From the NCBI RefSeq assembly GCF_003590875.1, contig NZ_QYUN01000002.1, forward strand, positions 2,790,001-2,854,000: a stretch of 64,000 nucleotides of DNA, given 5' to 3'. The translations under genes were made by a program, and so were the position numbers. Positions 8,077 through 19,700 of the stretch are shown piece after piece; within the stretch, counting starts at the first letter, position 1, and each line of letters opens with the position of its first letter. The notes below the pieces were generated by a model. It was not told the origin of the DNA. It saw nothing but the letters and a program-made list of their open reading frames with translations, and searched no databases. Origin of the DNA: Noviherbaspirillum cavernae (GTDB lineage Bacteria; Pseudomonadota; Gammaproteobacteria; Burkholderiales; Burkholderiaceae_D).

Positions 8077-8523
8077 TCACTGACCGACGAGATGGGCGGG
8101 ATCAATCGTCTTGCCGCCTTTCTTGAACTTCACCTTGACGAATACCCGCGCGTATTTTTCGCCCCGGACAGAAAACACGTGTTCGAAGTATGCGCATTTG
8201 TCATCCCAATAGGCGATTCCTGTTTCGATCTCCAGTTTCGTGAATATCCTGATCGGTCTGGAGAATTTGATGAGTTGCGATGCGTTGACGAAGCGGTATC
8301 CATTTCTCAGAAACATGCCCAGCAGCCCGGTCTTGATCATGAAGTCAAACTGCGCGGCCTCCACCAGCTGAAAATACTTGTCGCTCTTCAAAGTGGCAAT
8401 GCCGGTGTCCCAGGGGCCAACGAGAAAAGCGGTTCGCACACACCCGACGGGGACCGCCGTCCCATGCCTGAACAATGAGACAAGGATCGTGATCATGTTT
8501 CTGATGATTCCCGACATCGTCAA
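8077..8523 (-). CDS. Thioesterase-family (hotdog, THEM6-like) protein
   Basis: 148 residues. The segments SDKYFQLVEAAQFDFMIKTGLL, NGYRFVNASQLIKFSRPIRIFTKLEIETGIAYWDDK and EHVFSVRGEKYARVFVKVKFK follow the single-hotdog acyl-CoA thioesterase/THEM6 pattern. The catalytic Asp of classical 4HBT enzymes is not obvious, so activity is uncertain. An internal ATG (residue 11, position 8493) is an alternative start. It lies downstream of the acyl-CoA ligase in the same direction (102-bp gap), which fits release of acyl groups from CoA. Possibly the last gene of the acyl-CoA block. Confidence 0.65.
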   Translation of the reverse strand: MTMSGIIRNMITILVSLFRHGTAVPVGCVRTAFLVGPWDTGIATLKSDKYFQLVEAAQFDFMIKTGLLGMFLRNGYRFVNASQLIKFSRPIRIFTKLEIETGIAYWDDKCAYFEHVFSVRGEKYARVFVKVKFKKGGKTIDPAHLVGQ

Positions 8524-8625
8524 TGTGCCCCGCAGGTGAAAGAATCAATGCAAGTTTGCGATTGAAAAGTGAATCCCCGCACGACCGGCCAGTGGCTCCT
8601 TCGACCCAGGCTGGCCGGGGCCGCA

Positions 8626-10347
8626 TCAGGATACCGCCCGTCTCTTCGCCTCTTCGTCGTACAGTTCCTTTTTGGACAGCTTGCCCACCGGCGTCTTCGG
8701 CAGTTCCGCGCGGATCTCCATCGCCTGCACCATCTCGTGCTTGCCCAGCCGCTTTTTCAGGAAGCCCTTGAGATCCTCCAGCGTGAACGCGGCAGCTCCC
8801 TTCTTCAGCGAAATGAATGCCTTCGGAGACTGTCCCCGGTATTCATCGGGGATGCCGATGACGCTGACCTCGGCCACCGATGGATGCTCGTAGATCGCTT
8901 CCTCGATGTTGCGCGGATAGACGTTGTAGCCGCCGCACAGAATCATGTCCTTGGTGCGATCGACGATGTAGACGAAACCGTCTTCATCCATGGTCGCCAC
9001 ATCGCCGGTGCGGAAGAATCCGTCCGCCGTCATCGAGGCCGCCGTCGCTTCCGGCTTCTTCCAGTAGCCCTTCATCACGTTCGGCCCCTTGATGCACATT
9101 TCGCCGCGCTCGCCACGCGACACTTCCTGCGTCGGGTCGTCCACGCTGACGAATTTCAGCGTCACTCCAATGGTCGGGATGCCGCAGGAACCGACCTTTT
9201 GCGTGCCGTAGATCGGCGTGAAGGTGCCGGTCGGCGAAGTCTCCGTCATGCCCCAGCCTTCCACCAGGCAGCAGCCGGTCAGCCGCTGGAAAGTCTGGTT
9301 GACTTCGACCGGCAGTGGCGCGCCGCCGGAATTGCAGAACTTCAGGGAACTCAAGTCGTAGTTACCGATGTCCGGGTAATTGATGATCGCGGTGTACATG
9401 GTCGGCACGCCGGGGAACACGGTGATTTTCTTCGCCGACAAATCCTTGACCGCCGCTTCCACCTCGAAGCGGGTATGCAGCACCAGTTCCGCCCCCATCT
9501 GGATGCCGAACAGCATATCGACTGTCAGCGCGTAGATATGGAACAAGGGCAATACGGCCAGCACGCGTTCCTTGCCTTCCTCCAGCACCTTCGGTTCGCC
9601 GCTGACGTTGGCGAGAATCTGGCTGCATGCCGCCGTGAGATTCGCGTGCGTGAGCATCGCGCCCTTGGGCAGTCCGGTCGTGCCGCCGGTGTATTGCAAT
9701 ACGGCGATGGCATCGGCCGGGTCCGTCACCGGGTACGGCGTGTATGCGCCATCGTTGTCCAGCAATTGCGCAAAGCTGTGATGACGTTCGTCGGCCGCCA
9801 CTTCGCTCAACAGGCCTGCCTGCTGCATGTGGCCGCGCACTGCGTCGGGATGCGCAGCCATCTCAGCGATGCTGCCGATCACCAGCTTCTGCAGGCGCGT
9901 CGCACCCAGCAGCTTGTCCATCTGCGGATACAGCACCTTGAGGTCGAGCGTCACGATGATGTCGGTTTCGCTGTCCTCGACCTTGTGCTCCAGCACCTTT
10001 TCCGCATCGAGCGGCGAATAGTTCACCACCGTGCCGCCCGCCTTCAACACAGCGAAGAAACTGATCACGTAATGCGGCGTGTTCGGCAGATAGAGGCCGA
10101 CATGCACGCCCGGTTTCACGCCCAGCTTCTGAAAACCCTTCGCGGCGCGATCGACCAGTTGCTGCAACTCGCGATACGTGATTTTCCTTCCCATGAAATC
10201 GAGCGCGGGATTGTCTGGCCACTTCGCCGCCGCATCGTCCAGCAATTGCGGCACGGGCATGACGGGCAATTGCGCCTCCCAGCGCACGCCTGCCGGATAG
10301 GATTTGATCCACGGAAAATCCACTGCATCAATTACGTTGTCGTTCAT
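8626..10347 (-). CDS. Long-chain acyl-CoA ligase (AMP-forming, FadD-like)
   Basis: 573 residues, normal FadD length. The AMP-binding P-loop YTGGTTGLPKGAMLTHAN is near residue 210, the GWGMTETSP motif near residue 365 and the FFRTGDVATMDEDGFVYIVDR motif with the C-terminal catalytic lysine (KTPVGKLSKKEL) all present. It activates fatty acids to acyl-CoA with ATP for beta-oxidation. GAGAAGGAGAC precedes the ATG. Downstream in an apparent block with the acyl-CoA dehydrogenase, SDR and thioesterase-like genes; the 199-bp gap before it may carry its own promoter. Confidence 0.93.
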   Translation of the reverse strand: MNDNVIDAVDFPWIKSYPAGVRWEAQLPVMPVPQLLDDAAAKWPDNPALDFMGRKITYRELQQLVDRAAKGFQKLGVKPGVHVGLYLPNTPHYVISFFAVLKAGGTVVNYSPLDAEKVLEHKVEDSETDIIVTLDLKVLYPQMDKLLGATRLQKLVIGSIAEMAAHPDAVRGHMQQAGLLSEVAADERHHSFAQLLDNDGAYTPYPVTDPADAIAVLQYTGGTTGLPKGAMLTHANLTAACSQILANVSGEPKVLEEGKERVLAVLPLFHIYALTVDMLFGIQMGAELVLHTRFEVEAAVKDLSAKKITVFPGVPTMYTAIINYPDIGNYDLSSLKFCNSGGAPLPVEVNQTFQRLTGCCLVEGWGMTETSPTGTFTPIYGTQKVGSCGIPTIGVTLKFVSVDDPTQEVSRGERGEMCIKGPNVMKGYWKKPEATAASMTADGFFRTGDVATMDEDGFVYIVDRTKDMILCGGYNVYPRNIEEAIYEHPSVAEVSVIGIPDEYRGQSPKAFISLKKGAAAFTLEDLKGFLKKRLGKHEMVQAMEIRAELPKTPVGKLSKKELYDEEAKRRAVS

Positions 10348-10476
10348 CGTTTGTCTCCTTCTCGTTGTGTCATGCCGTCATCGTTTCGCGCCGGCTCTCT
10401 GGCCGCTTTTTCGAGACGATGGCGGTTCGGTATTGCATGCTCGACCGCCTGCCAATATCACTTCCACATAGGAACA

Positions 10477-10504
10477 CTCCTCCCCTCTTTGCAGAGGGAA
10501 GGAG
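10477..10504. repeat. Imperfect inverted repeat between acyl-CoA dehydrogenase and ligase genes
   Basis: CTCCTCCCCTCT and AGAGGGAAGGAG can pair over 12 positions with one mismatch around a TTGC loop. There is no T tract on either strand, so it is not a typical terminator; it resembles the purine/pyrimidine-rich intergenic repeat also seen near 58.35 kb. Confidence 0.4.
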
Positions 10505-10546
10505 CTGTTCGGCGATGTCGATGTTGATGTTGATGACGCAGTAATC

Positions 10547-11782
10547 CTAGCGCTGCACCGCCTTTTCCGCCTTGTACTTTCTCAGTTCCAGCTTGCCGAT
10601 CTGGTTGCGGTGCACTTCGTCCGGGCCGTCCGCGATGCGCAGCGAGCGCGCGCCGGCGTAGGCATGCGCGAGGAATTCATCCGTCATGCCGCCGCCGCCA
10701 TGCGCCTGGATCGCCCAGTCGATCACCTGGCATGCCATGTTCGGCGCGGCCACCTTGATCATGCCGATTTCCTTCAGCGCGGCCTTGTTGCCGACGGTGT
10801 CCATCATCTGCGCGGCATTCAGCACGAGGAAGCGCGCCTGGTCGATCAGGATGCGCGACTCCGCGATGCGCTCCAGCGTCACGGTCTGTTCCGCTACCGG
10901 TTTGCCGAAGGCGACGCGGGTCAGCGTGCGCTTGCACATTTTTTCCAGCGCGCGTTCCGCCACGCCGATCAGGCGCATGCAGTGATGGATGCGGCCCGGG
11001 CCGAGGCGGCCTTGCGCGATCTCGAAGCCGCGCCCTTCGCCGAGCAGGATGTTGGAGGCCGGCACGCGCACGTTCTCGAACACGATTTCGGCATGGCCAT
11101 GCGGCGCGTCATCGAAGCCGAGCACCGGCAGGTGGCGCAGGATGTTCACGCCCGGCGTGTCGCGCGGCACCACGATCATCGATTGCTGCAGGTGCTTGTT
11201 CGGATTGTCGGGATCGGTCTTGCCCATGAAGATGAAAACCTTGCAGCGCGGATCGTTCGCGCCCGACGACCACCATTTGCGGCCGTTGATCACATAATGG
11301 TCGCCGTCGCGCACGATGCGACTTTCGATGTTGGTCGCGTCCGACGAGGCAACCGCCGGTTCGGTCATCGCGAAGCAGGAGCGGATCTTGCCTTCCAGCA
11401 GCGGCTTCAGCCATTGCTCTTTCAGTTCCTCGCTGGCATAGCGTTCCAGCGTCTCCATGTTCCCGGTATCGGGCGCGGAGCAGTTGAACACTTCCGGTGC
11501 CCAGCTGGCGCGGCCCATGATCTCGCACAGCGGCGCGTATTCGAGATTGGTCAGGCCCGCGCCACGCGTCGATTCCGGCAGGAACAGATTCCACAATCCC
11601 GCCGCGCGCGCCTTCTCCTTCAGCTCTTCCATGATTTTGGTCGGAATCCAGGCATCGCCCTTGCGGCGGTTCGCCTCGATCTCGCCAAAAAACGTCGCTT
11701 CGTTCGGATAGATGTGCTCATCCATGAAGGCGTTCAGGCGTTCCTGCAGTTGCTTGACTTTGGGGCTGTATTGGAAATCCAT
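10547..11782 (-). CDS. Acyl-CoA dehydrogenase
   Basis: 411 residues with the three ACAD regions: an alpha-helical N-domain, a middle beta-domain ([19 protein letters not shown] and [14 protein letters not shown]), and a C-terminal helical FAD domain ([14 protein letters not shown], then [18 protein letters not shown]). This C-terminal pattern and length fit the ACAD10/11-like or medium/long-chain ACAD branch. It oxidises acyl-CoA to trans-2-enoyl-CoA and passes electrons to ETF; etfAB lie at 36-37.8 kb. GGAG precedes the ATG. Cotranscription with the SDR upstream (100-bp gap) is likely. Confidence 0.93.
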   Translation of the reverse strand: MDFQYSPKVKQLQERLNAFMDEHIYPNEATFFGEIEANRRKGDAWIPTKIMEELKEKARAAGLWNLFLPESTRGAGLTNLEYAPLCEIMGRASWAPEVFNCSAPDTGNMETLERYASEELKEQWLKPLLEGKIRSCFAMTEPAVASSDATNIESRIVRDGDHYVINGRKWWSSGANDPRCKVFIFMGKTDPDNPNKHLQQSMIVVPRDTPGVNILRHLPVLGFDDAPHGHAEIVFENVRVPASNILLGEGRGFEIAQGRLGPGRIHHCMRLIGVAERALEKMCKRTLTRVAFGKPVAEQTVTLERIAESRILIDQARFLVLNAAQMMDTVGNKAALKEIGMIKVAAPNMACQVIDWAIQAHGGGGMTDEFLAHAYAGARSLRIADGPDEVHRNQIGKLELRKYKAEKAVQR

Positions 11783-11882
11783 TTTTACTCCGTTGTGTGC
11801 ACACCGCGTGCGTTGTGGTTCATGTCAATCAAGGAATGTTCAGTCTTTTTCGGTATCGATATTGCTCGCCGTCGGCATGCCC

Positions 11883-12653
11883 TTATCCGAGCAGATAACC
11901 GCCATCCACATTCAGGCAGGTACCGGTGGTGTAGCTCGCGGCATTCGATGCCAGATACAGCACCGCGCCCGCCATCTCGTCCGGTTGCGCCACGCGGCGC
12001 ATCGGCACGTGCGGCATCATCTTGTTCAGCACGGCCGGGTTGTGCACCAGCGCGGAGGCGAACTTGGTGTCGGTCGCGCCGGGCAGCAAGGCGTTGACGC
12101 GCACACCGGACGGCGCGCACTCCTTGGCGAAGGCCTGCGTCATCGAAATCACCGCCGCCTTGGTGATCGAATAGATGCCTTGCATGTCGCCGGGAATGAC
12201 GCCGTTGACCGAAGCGACGTTGACGATGCTGCCGCCGCCGTTCTTCGCCATCAATTTGACGCCATGCACCGAGCTGTAGAAATAGCCGCGAATATTGACG
12301 TCGAGCGTCTTCTGGAACGAGGACAGGTCGGTATCGACGATCGGGCCGAAATACGGATTGGTCGCCGCGTTGTTGACCAGAATGTCGAGCCGGCCGTGTT
12401 TGCGTTCAATCGTGGCGAACAGCGCCTCGATCTGTGCCATCTCGCCGATGTGGCAGGCGATTGCTTCGGCCGAACCGCCCGCTTCCCGGATGGCGGCGAC
12501 GACCGTTTCGCAGGATTCCGCCTTGCGGCTGGAAACGATCACATGCGCGCCGTAAGCGGCGAGCGTTTTGGCGATGGATTCGCCGATGCCGCGGCTGGCG
12601 CCGGTGACGAGTGCGACTTTTCCGGTGAGGTCGAAGAGATTGGTGGTAGCCAT
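11883..12653 (-). CDS. Short-chain dehydrogenase/reductase (SDR)
   Basis: 256 residues, classical SDR. Cofactor motif TGASRGIG near residue 16, NNAAT near 93, catalytic Ser plus YSITK (Y-x-x-x-K) near 158-162, and C-terminal SYTTGTCLNVDGGYLLG. It probably acts on a hydroxyacyl or related substrate; exact substrate unknown. The ATG at 12653 has AGGAAC upstream and starts the Rossmann fold properly; an in-frame ATG at 12704 overlaps the upstream gene. Fourteen bases separate it from the histidine phosphatase stop, so the two are probably one transcript. Confidence 0.9.
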   Translation of the reverse strand: MATTNLFDLTGKVALVTGASRGIGESIAKTLAAYGAHVIVSSRKAESCETVVAAIREAGGSAEAIACHIGEMAQIEALFATIERKHGRLDILVNNAATNPYFGPIVDTDLSSFQKTLDVNIRGYFYSSVHGVKLMAKNGGGSIVNVASVNGVIPGDMQGIYSITKAAVISMTQAFAKECAPSGVRVNALLPGATDTKFASALVHNPAVLNKMMPHVPMRRVAQPDEMAGAVLYLASNAASYTTGTCLNVDGGYLLG

Positions 12654-12667
12654 GATGTTCCTGTGGA

Positions 12668-13375
12668 TCAGCGATAAGTAACGCTCTCCGGCTGGCCGAG
12701 CCATTCCAGATGCGCGAAGTTGTTGAGATAACTGAGGGAAACCGCGCCGCGCCGGTACAGCAGCTTGGTGATGGCGCAGTTGACGAGCGACCAGTTGAGT
12801 TCGGCCACCTTCTGATCCGGCAGGCCGAGCAGATGCTGAGCGATGGTCGAGATCGTGCCGCCGGAGGTGAAGACCGCGATCGACTGCGACTGGCCGGCGC
12901 TTTCGATCAAGCGTTGCAACGCACTCACGACGCGGGTGCGGAACGCGGACCAGGGTTCGCGATAGTCGGCATCGTGTTCGCCGCTCATCCAGCGCGCCAT
13001 GGATTCCTGGAAATATTGCTGGAACACATAACGCGCGTTCTCGGTCGTGGCGAAAAAATGCTTCACAGCCGCCGGATCGTCGAACTCCGGGCGATGCCGG
13101 ATCATCACTTCATGGTGATCGTATTCATTGAAACCGGGATCGGTCTGCCAGTCGAGATCGACGCGCGACGCCATGGGCAACACCGCAATGCAGGCATTCG
13201 CGGTCTGCCGATGGCGCTTCAGATCACCGGTGACGATGCGGTGGAATTGCTGCTTGCCGTTGGCGAACCACTCGCCCAGCAAACGGGCCTGCTCGTGCCC
13301 GAGTGCGGACAGCTCGTCGTAGTTCTCGCTGCCGAATGACGCCTGTCCATGCCGAATGAGATAAATCTGTCCCAT
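12668..13375 (-). CDS. Histidine phosphatase family protein (phosphoglycerate mutase-like)
   Basis: 235 residues. The catalytic RHG motif is at the N-terminus (MGQIYLIRHGQASFGSENYDELSALG) with the partner segment AVFTSGGTIST (the second catalytic site has Ser-Gly-Gly in place of the common His) near residue 166. This SixA/PhoE-like branch dephosphorylates unidentified small molecules or proteins. First gene of the leftward acyl-CoA block and divergent from the LysR gene. The replacement of the usual second His is by eye and should be treated as tentative. Confidence 0.82.
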   Translation of the reverse strand: MGQIYLIRHGQASFGSENYDELSALGHEQARLLGEWFANGKQQFHRIVTGDLKRHRQTANACIAVLPMASRVDLDWQTDPGFNEYDHHEVMIRHRPEFDDPAAVKHFFATTENARYVFQQYFQESMARWMSGEHDADYREPWSAFRTRVVSALQRLIESAGQSQSIAVFTSGGTISTIAQHLLGLPDQKVAELNWSLVNCAITKLLYRRGAVSLSYLNNFAHLEWLGQPESVTYR

Positions 13376-13446
13376 GCCGAATGCCTTCCGTGAAATCTCA
13401 TTACCGAGTTGAGGAAAGCTTATCGCCGGGCGTAGAATCCATCAAA

Positions 13447-13467
13447 TGAATAGTTATTATCGATTCA
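13447..13467. promoter_or_regulatory. LysR-type operator (T-N11-A dyad)
   Basis: TGAAT-N11-ATTCA is a perfect dyad whose inner T and A are exactly 11 bases apart, the LysR-box form. It ends 10 bp before the LysR ATG and 72 bp from the divergent phosphatase start, so it can serve both directions. Confidence 0.6.
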
Positions 13468-13477
13468 CATAAATTTC

Positions 13478-14383
13478 ATGCATATATCCCGCGTAGACCT
13501 GAACCTCTTCACCGTCTTCGAAGCGATCTACACAGAAGGCAGCGTCACGCGCGCCAGCCAGAAACTGAATCTGACGCAGCCGGCCATCAGCCACGCCCTG
13601 GGACGACTGCGGCAGATGTTCGACGACCCGTTGTTCGTGCGCCAGGGACACACGATGGTCTCGACGCCGCTGGCGCGCAACATGATCGAGCCGGTGCGGC
13701 GAGCCTTGCGCGGACTGGAAGTGACCTTGAACGGGCTCGACCAGTTCGACCCGGCCACCATGCCGAAGCAGTTCAAGCTGGGATTGCGCGACGTGCTGGA
13801 AGCGACCATCCTGCCGCCGCTGATCATGCGCGTCAGTCAGCAGGCGCCGCTGGCGGACCTCGCGGCGATCCACGTCGACCGCCGCGAGCTTGAAGGGGAG
13901 CTGGCCGCCGGCACGCTCGACGCCGCCATCGACGTGCTGCTGCCATTGTCGAACAAGGTGCTGCACAAGCGCATCGACCAGGACTCGACCGTCGTGGTCG
14001 TGCGCAAGGGCCACCCGGAAATCGATGGCGCGCTCGACATCGCCACCTACCTGAAGCAGGACCACATCCTCGCCAGCTCGCGCCGCAAGGGGCCGGGGTT
14101 GCAGGACTTCGAACTGAGCCGCTTCGGCCTGGAACGCCGCATCCGCCTGCGCTGCCAGCACTACTTCGCCGCCTGCCGCGTCGTCAGCCAGACCAATCTG
14201 ATCCTGACCATGCCGGGCCGCTACGCGCGCATCGCCAACCAGCAATTCGACAACCAGATCCTGCCCTTCCCGCTTGAGGTCCCGGCCTTCGACGTGTTTC
14301 TCTACTGGCATTCGAATGTGGACAACGATCCGGCCAATTGCTGGCTGCGGGAGCAGATTGTGCAGTCGTTTCAGGCGCAGTGA
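13478..14383 (+). CDS. LysR family transcriptional regulator
   Basis: 301 residues. An N-terminal winged helix-turn-helix (DLNLFTVFEAIYTEGSVTRA, then LNLTQPAISHALGRLR) is followed by a periplasmic-binding-like effector domain (about 95-295). The sequence MVSTPLARNMIEPVRRAL is typical of the NodD/SyrM-like subgroup that begins with 'DLNL'. It probably controls the divergent acyl-CoA block and itself through the dyad just upstream. No clear Shine-Dalgarno precedes the ATG. Effector unknown; an acyl-CoA or fatty acid would fit the neighbourhood (inference). Confidence 0.92.
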   Translation: MHISRVDLNLFTVFEAIYTEGSVTRASQKLNLTQPAISHALGRLRQMFDDPLFVRQGHTMVSTPLARNMIEPVRRALRGLEVTLNGLDQFDPATMPKQFKLGLRDVLEATILPPLIMRVSQQAPLADLAAIHVDRRELEGELAAGTLDAAIDVLLPLSNKVLHKRIDQDSTVVVVRKGHPEIDGALDIATYLKQDHILASSRRKGPGLQDFELSRFGLERRIRLRCQHYFAACRVVSQTNLILTMPGRYARIANQQFDNQILPFPLEVPAFDVFLYWHSNVDNDPANCWLREQIVQSFQAQ

Positions 14384-14401
14384 TCGCAGTGATGGAATTT
14401 C

Positions 14402-14417
14402 CTGCCATGCATGGCAG
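14402..14417. repeat. 16-bp perfect palindrome in convergent intergenic space
   Basis: CTGCCATGCATGGCAG lies just after the LysR stop. No T tract follows, so a terminator role is not evident. Confidence 0.4.
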
Positions 14418-14547
14418 AGGAAGGTAGAAGGCGGCGGCAATGATGCGCACTGCGCACCCTGCTGACATCCCTTGCTGCCAACGGTGCCGTGTTCTTGTCG
14501 TCACGGGGCGACGCCCGTATCACGGACAGATTGTGTGAGGAAGAACA

Positions 14548-15945
<1,398 letters not shown>

Positions 15946-16069
15946 GATTTCCTCCGTTCACAGGAATTAGGACAGGTGTGGCGGGGATTGGTTTTACAGC
16001 GGGGTTTGGCGGGTGACAAGGAAGTTTGCCGCATGCGTGAGTGACGCGGCCTCGCCTGATTTCGCCGCT

Positions 16070-16690
16070 CTACTGTCCCTCAAATTCGACAAGAATTTTC
16101 ATGCGCGACCGGCTCGTCTTGCCATCCTTGATGCCCGGCTGCATCTTCGCTTGCATGAAGGTTTCGATGGCAACTTTCTCAAAGCCTGGAGACCAATCCG
16201 CTTCGTCCACCTCAACACGATCAACCTTGCCGTCCGCGCCGATGTACAGGACCAGCACACCGGCCGCCCTGCCGGTTTGAAGCGGTTCATCGGGGAACGG
16301 CACGATCACCGGCTCCTGCGGACGTGCGGGCTCATCGAGCTCTCCGGCGGAAAGATACGGTGCTTCCTGCACGCGCAGAATGGGCAGTATGGCGAATGGA
16401 GATGAATCATCTTCCGCCTTGTCCATCGTGCCCGCTTTGAGTTGGCTGTCGGCAATCATTTCGACGGCAGGCTCAGGAACCGCCGTCGGAGAGACTGATT
16501 GCGGACCGGCCGGAGCATCGCGTGGAGGGGATCGGAATTGCACCTGCATGACACGCTCCTCGTGCGCAGGTGCGGAGGAGACATGCATGTTCGTTGACTG
16601 CGATTGCCATACCGCGACTGACGCAGCATGCAAGGCCAGTGTAGCGAGCAGGCCGAACCGCATTGGCTTTTCCATCTTCATTTTCGACAT
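16070..16690 (-). CDS. TonB C-terminal domain protein at the end of the pilus operon
   Basis: 206 residues. One N-terminal membrane helix (FGLLATLALHAASVAVW), a Pro/Ala-rich periplasmic linker, and a C-terminal TonB-like domain (AGVLVLYIGADGKVDRVEVDEADWSPGFEKVAIETF...GKTSRSRMKILVEF). The topology is that of an energy transducer, but it is short and no ExbBD or TonB-dependent receptor gene is nearby. ATG 16690 has AGGGGA upstream; the frame is open to 16744, overlapping the pilY1 end. It follows pilY1 by 50 bp on the same strand, so it is probably the last gene of that operon. Function in pilus biology is unproven. Confidence 0.75.
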   Translation of the reverse strand: MSKMKMEKPMRFGLLATLALHAASVAVWQSQSTNMHVSSAPAHEERVMQVQFRSPPRDAPAGPQSVSPTAVPEPAVEMIADSQLKAGTMDKAEDDSSPFAILPILRVQEAPYLSAGELDEPARPQEPVIVPFPDEPLQTGRAAGVLVLYIGADGKVDRVEVDEADWSPGFEKVAIETFMQAKMQPGIKDGKTSRSRMKILVEFEGQ

Positions 16691-16740
16691 CAAAGTCCCC
16701 TGCCTGGCGGCAAGGGACTTCGCGAGACTGCTTGCATCGA

Positions 16741-19700
16741 TCAATCGGGAATTTCGCGCCAGGTTGTGCGGCGCGCATTGATGCCGCCGCCCAGATTGCT
16801 TGGATTCACTTCCGAACTGACGTTGCCGGCTGTGTCGGTAATGATCGTGACCGTTCTGCCGTTGATCAATCGCACCGTCCTGATACCCGCCACCAAGGCA
16901 TTGCTGCTCAGACGCAGGCCGGCCATGCCGTCTGTCGACAAGCTCAGATTCATGCCTGTATTGATGTCAAGGAAATAGAGGAATGCATAGCCGCCTGCAT
17001 CATTGCAGACACTATTGGCCGGCACGTTTGCCGCAAGGGTCAGGGTATTGAGCTGCATCGACATATCGACATTCACGCGCTCCCCCGGAGACGCATTGTT
17101 CGGATTGAAGTCGAGGTACCAGCCGTCGTTGCTCGCCCAGTTGATCGCATCCCCGCTGACAGTACGGATGGTCCGACCGGCCAGTTCTTTTTCATTTGAG
17201 CCACTTGTTTGCGTCAGGGTTCGCGACACCATCGTGCTGCCGCGCACGTTCGCGATCCCGGTCGTGCCGAGGGAATCCTTGAGAGCGTAGACGGATTGCT
17301 GGCTGGTGTCAGTGAGATCTGCCTCGCCAAGATACCTGCCGGTGCCGACCATGACGATGGGCTGCTGCGCGCCGGATGTCCCTGCCACGGCAAGCTGGGG
17401 CTTGACTGTCACAGGCTGCCGGTTGTTGCCGCCATCCTTGAGCTGCGCCAGCAGCACCGCCTCCTTGCCCGCCGGAGCATGGTTGTTATCGAAATCGATG
17501 CGCCACATGTTGCCTCGCAGGTCGCCACCATACAAACGGTCCGCGATCGGAAGCGAGACGTTTTCCACCCATCCGGCGAGCTTGCCCAGCCCGCTCGGCG
17601 TATCCGTCGTGCCGGCAGGCGTTGTGCCAGTGGTATACGTGGGTATGTCATCCAACAGTTGACCGGTCACTGCATCCACCACAAACACGTGGCCGTTACC
17701 ATCACCGGTATTGCCGCAGCCGTTACCGGGATAGTTGTTGTAGCCCGAACTGAAGATCACGACCCAGCGGCCATCCTTGCGCTTGACCACCACCGGATTG
17801 CCGAAGCTGTATCCGAGATTGGGGTTGCTGAATTCCCACAGCCCCTTGGGCGCGGCCGGATCGGTGACGTCCAGCGCATAGTAGCCGCAGCCGCCCTTGT
17901 TCAAGCCGCCGACAAGAATGGTCTTCCAGTTCGAGGTCGCTGCGCAGACCTGCGGATTGTCCGTGCTGAATGTCGTGCAGATATCGGCCAGCGTCGGCGA
18001 ACCATCGACAAGGTATTGATGGTTGTCTGCGTAGTTGCGATCCGCGAGGCGCCACATCTTCGACATGACGAAAGTCGGCACATAGGCCCACCGCTCCCTG
18101 CCCTTTTGCGTACTGTTGCCGTCGGCATTGAAGGCGTGAAGCATGCCGTCATTGGCTGCAACAAAGACCGTGGCCGCACGATTGACATTATTGGTCTTGA
18201 ACGTCGCATACGTGGTGTCGAACGTGTCGTAGCTGAACGGCGGTTTCTTCATGTAAACCGGAACGGCATTGACGATATCGCCCAATACATGATCGCGCCC
18301 GCGATAGATGCGGTTGATAGTCGTTGCGTTGACGGCCTCGTCTTCGTATACGCTACGGCCGCGCAGGTAATTGACGAGATTGTCGCCATTGTTGGCCAGT
18401 GCTTTCTGGTCGGTGCTCAAACTATCGCCATTGGAACCGCATTGGGCAATCGCAGGCGTCTTGCTGCAGATGTTTTCGAAATGGCTGTTCAAGCCATCCG
18501 CCGTCAGGTCCGTCAGCGTGAAGTCCTTCAGCTTGTTCGTCGCACCGGCACTGAAGAACTTGATGGTCCGGCCATCGCCTGGGGCAGCCGCAGTTTCGGC
18601 AGCATTGACTTGTGCGTCCAGCTGCGCCTGCGCGGACCAAAGTGGTACGCCGGATAGCGCACCGGTGCCTGGATCCATTGAATACGCCGTCAAATCACCA
18701 TCCCATTTGAGCGTCTGGTACAACGCGACATAGACAAAGTTGTCGCCTGCTACTGGTTCCAGATTCGATGTCGCCGCTGCGGCGGATGAGCCCTTGCTCG
18801 ACTGGATACCGGCCAGCGCGGACTGAATCCCGTCTTTCAGCGTTTTCGCATTGGTCGCGCTGTAATACATGGCTCGGCCATTGACCGCGGCATGCCACAA
18901 GTCGTCGATTTTTGTAAGTTCGGTATTCGGATTGGGCCAGTTGGCGCTGCCATTGACGATGTCGTAGTACTGCGTCACGCCCGTGACGTTTTGAGCGTCC
19001 TTATAGTTGGCTTCATACTTGATCGTGCCGCTGACTCCCAATCCGATGGTGAATGTGGTCATATGCTGCTTGCTGTTACTGTCCTTGTCGCTGCCGCGCA
19101 CATTGTTCTCGCAGAGATTGGAGTAGGTCGTGCTGCCGATCGTGTTGCTGCAATTGTTCAGGACCTGGTCCCGCAGATCGGTGGTGTAATAGTAGTAACC
19201 GATATCCGCGAGTGTATTGCTGATATTGAGCGCGTCCATGTACGGCAGCATTGCCCCTTCCGTCGCAGGCGCTCCACCGTTGAATGCGGAAGCGGGAAAA
19301 TTACGGTACTTCGCTCCGGAATTCGGATCCTTCGCCGCCGTGACAACAGGAACGACCGTCAGTGCGCCAAGCGATGCGGGTGCCGTGATAGTGATGACAT
19401 TGTTGTTGTAAGCCGCACTGAACCCCGTGGTTCCCGTCCTGGCTTTGATGGAGTCGCGCACAGCCATGCCGAGAGTGTCCGCGTCGACCGTACACTCTTT
19501 CGGTGCAGCGCCATTCATCAACTCGATGGGTGCGGTGCCCGGATTGACGCTGACGCTGGTGAACTGATAGCAGCCACTTTTCCCATTGCCTAACTCCTTG
19601 CTGATGGAAATCGTTGCTCTCGCGCTCACTGCCGACGTGGCGGCCCCGTCCTGATTGCCGACGTCGGTCGAGCCATCAATGCGCTTGGGACCGTAGGATG

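Noticed and set aside
17209..18657. 482-codon plus-strand frame over pilY1
   Set aside because: Antisense shadow of a gene with clear PilY1 beta-propeller motifs.
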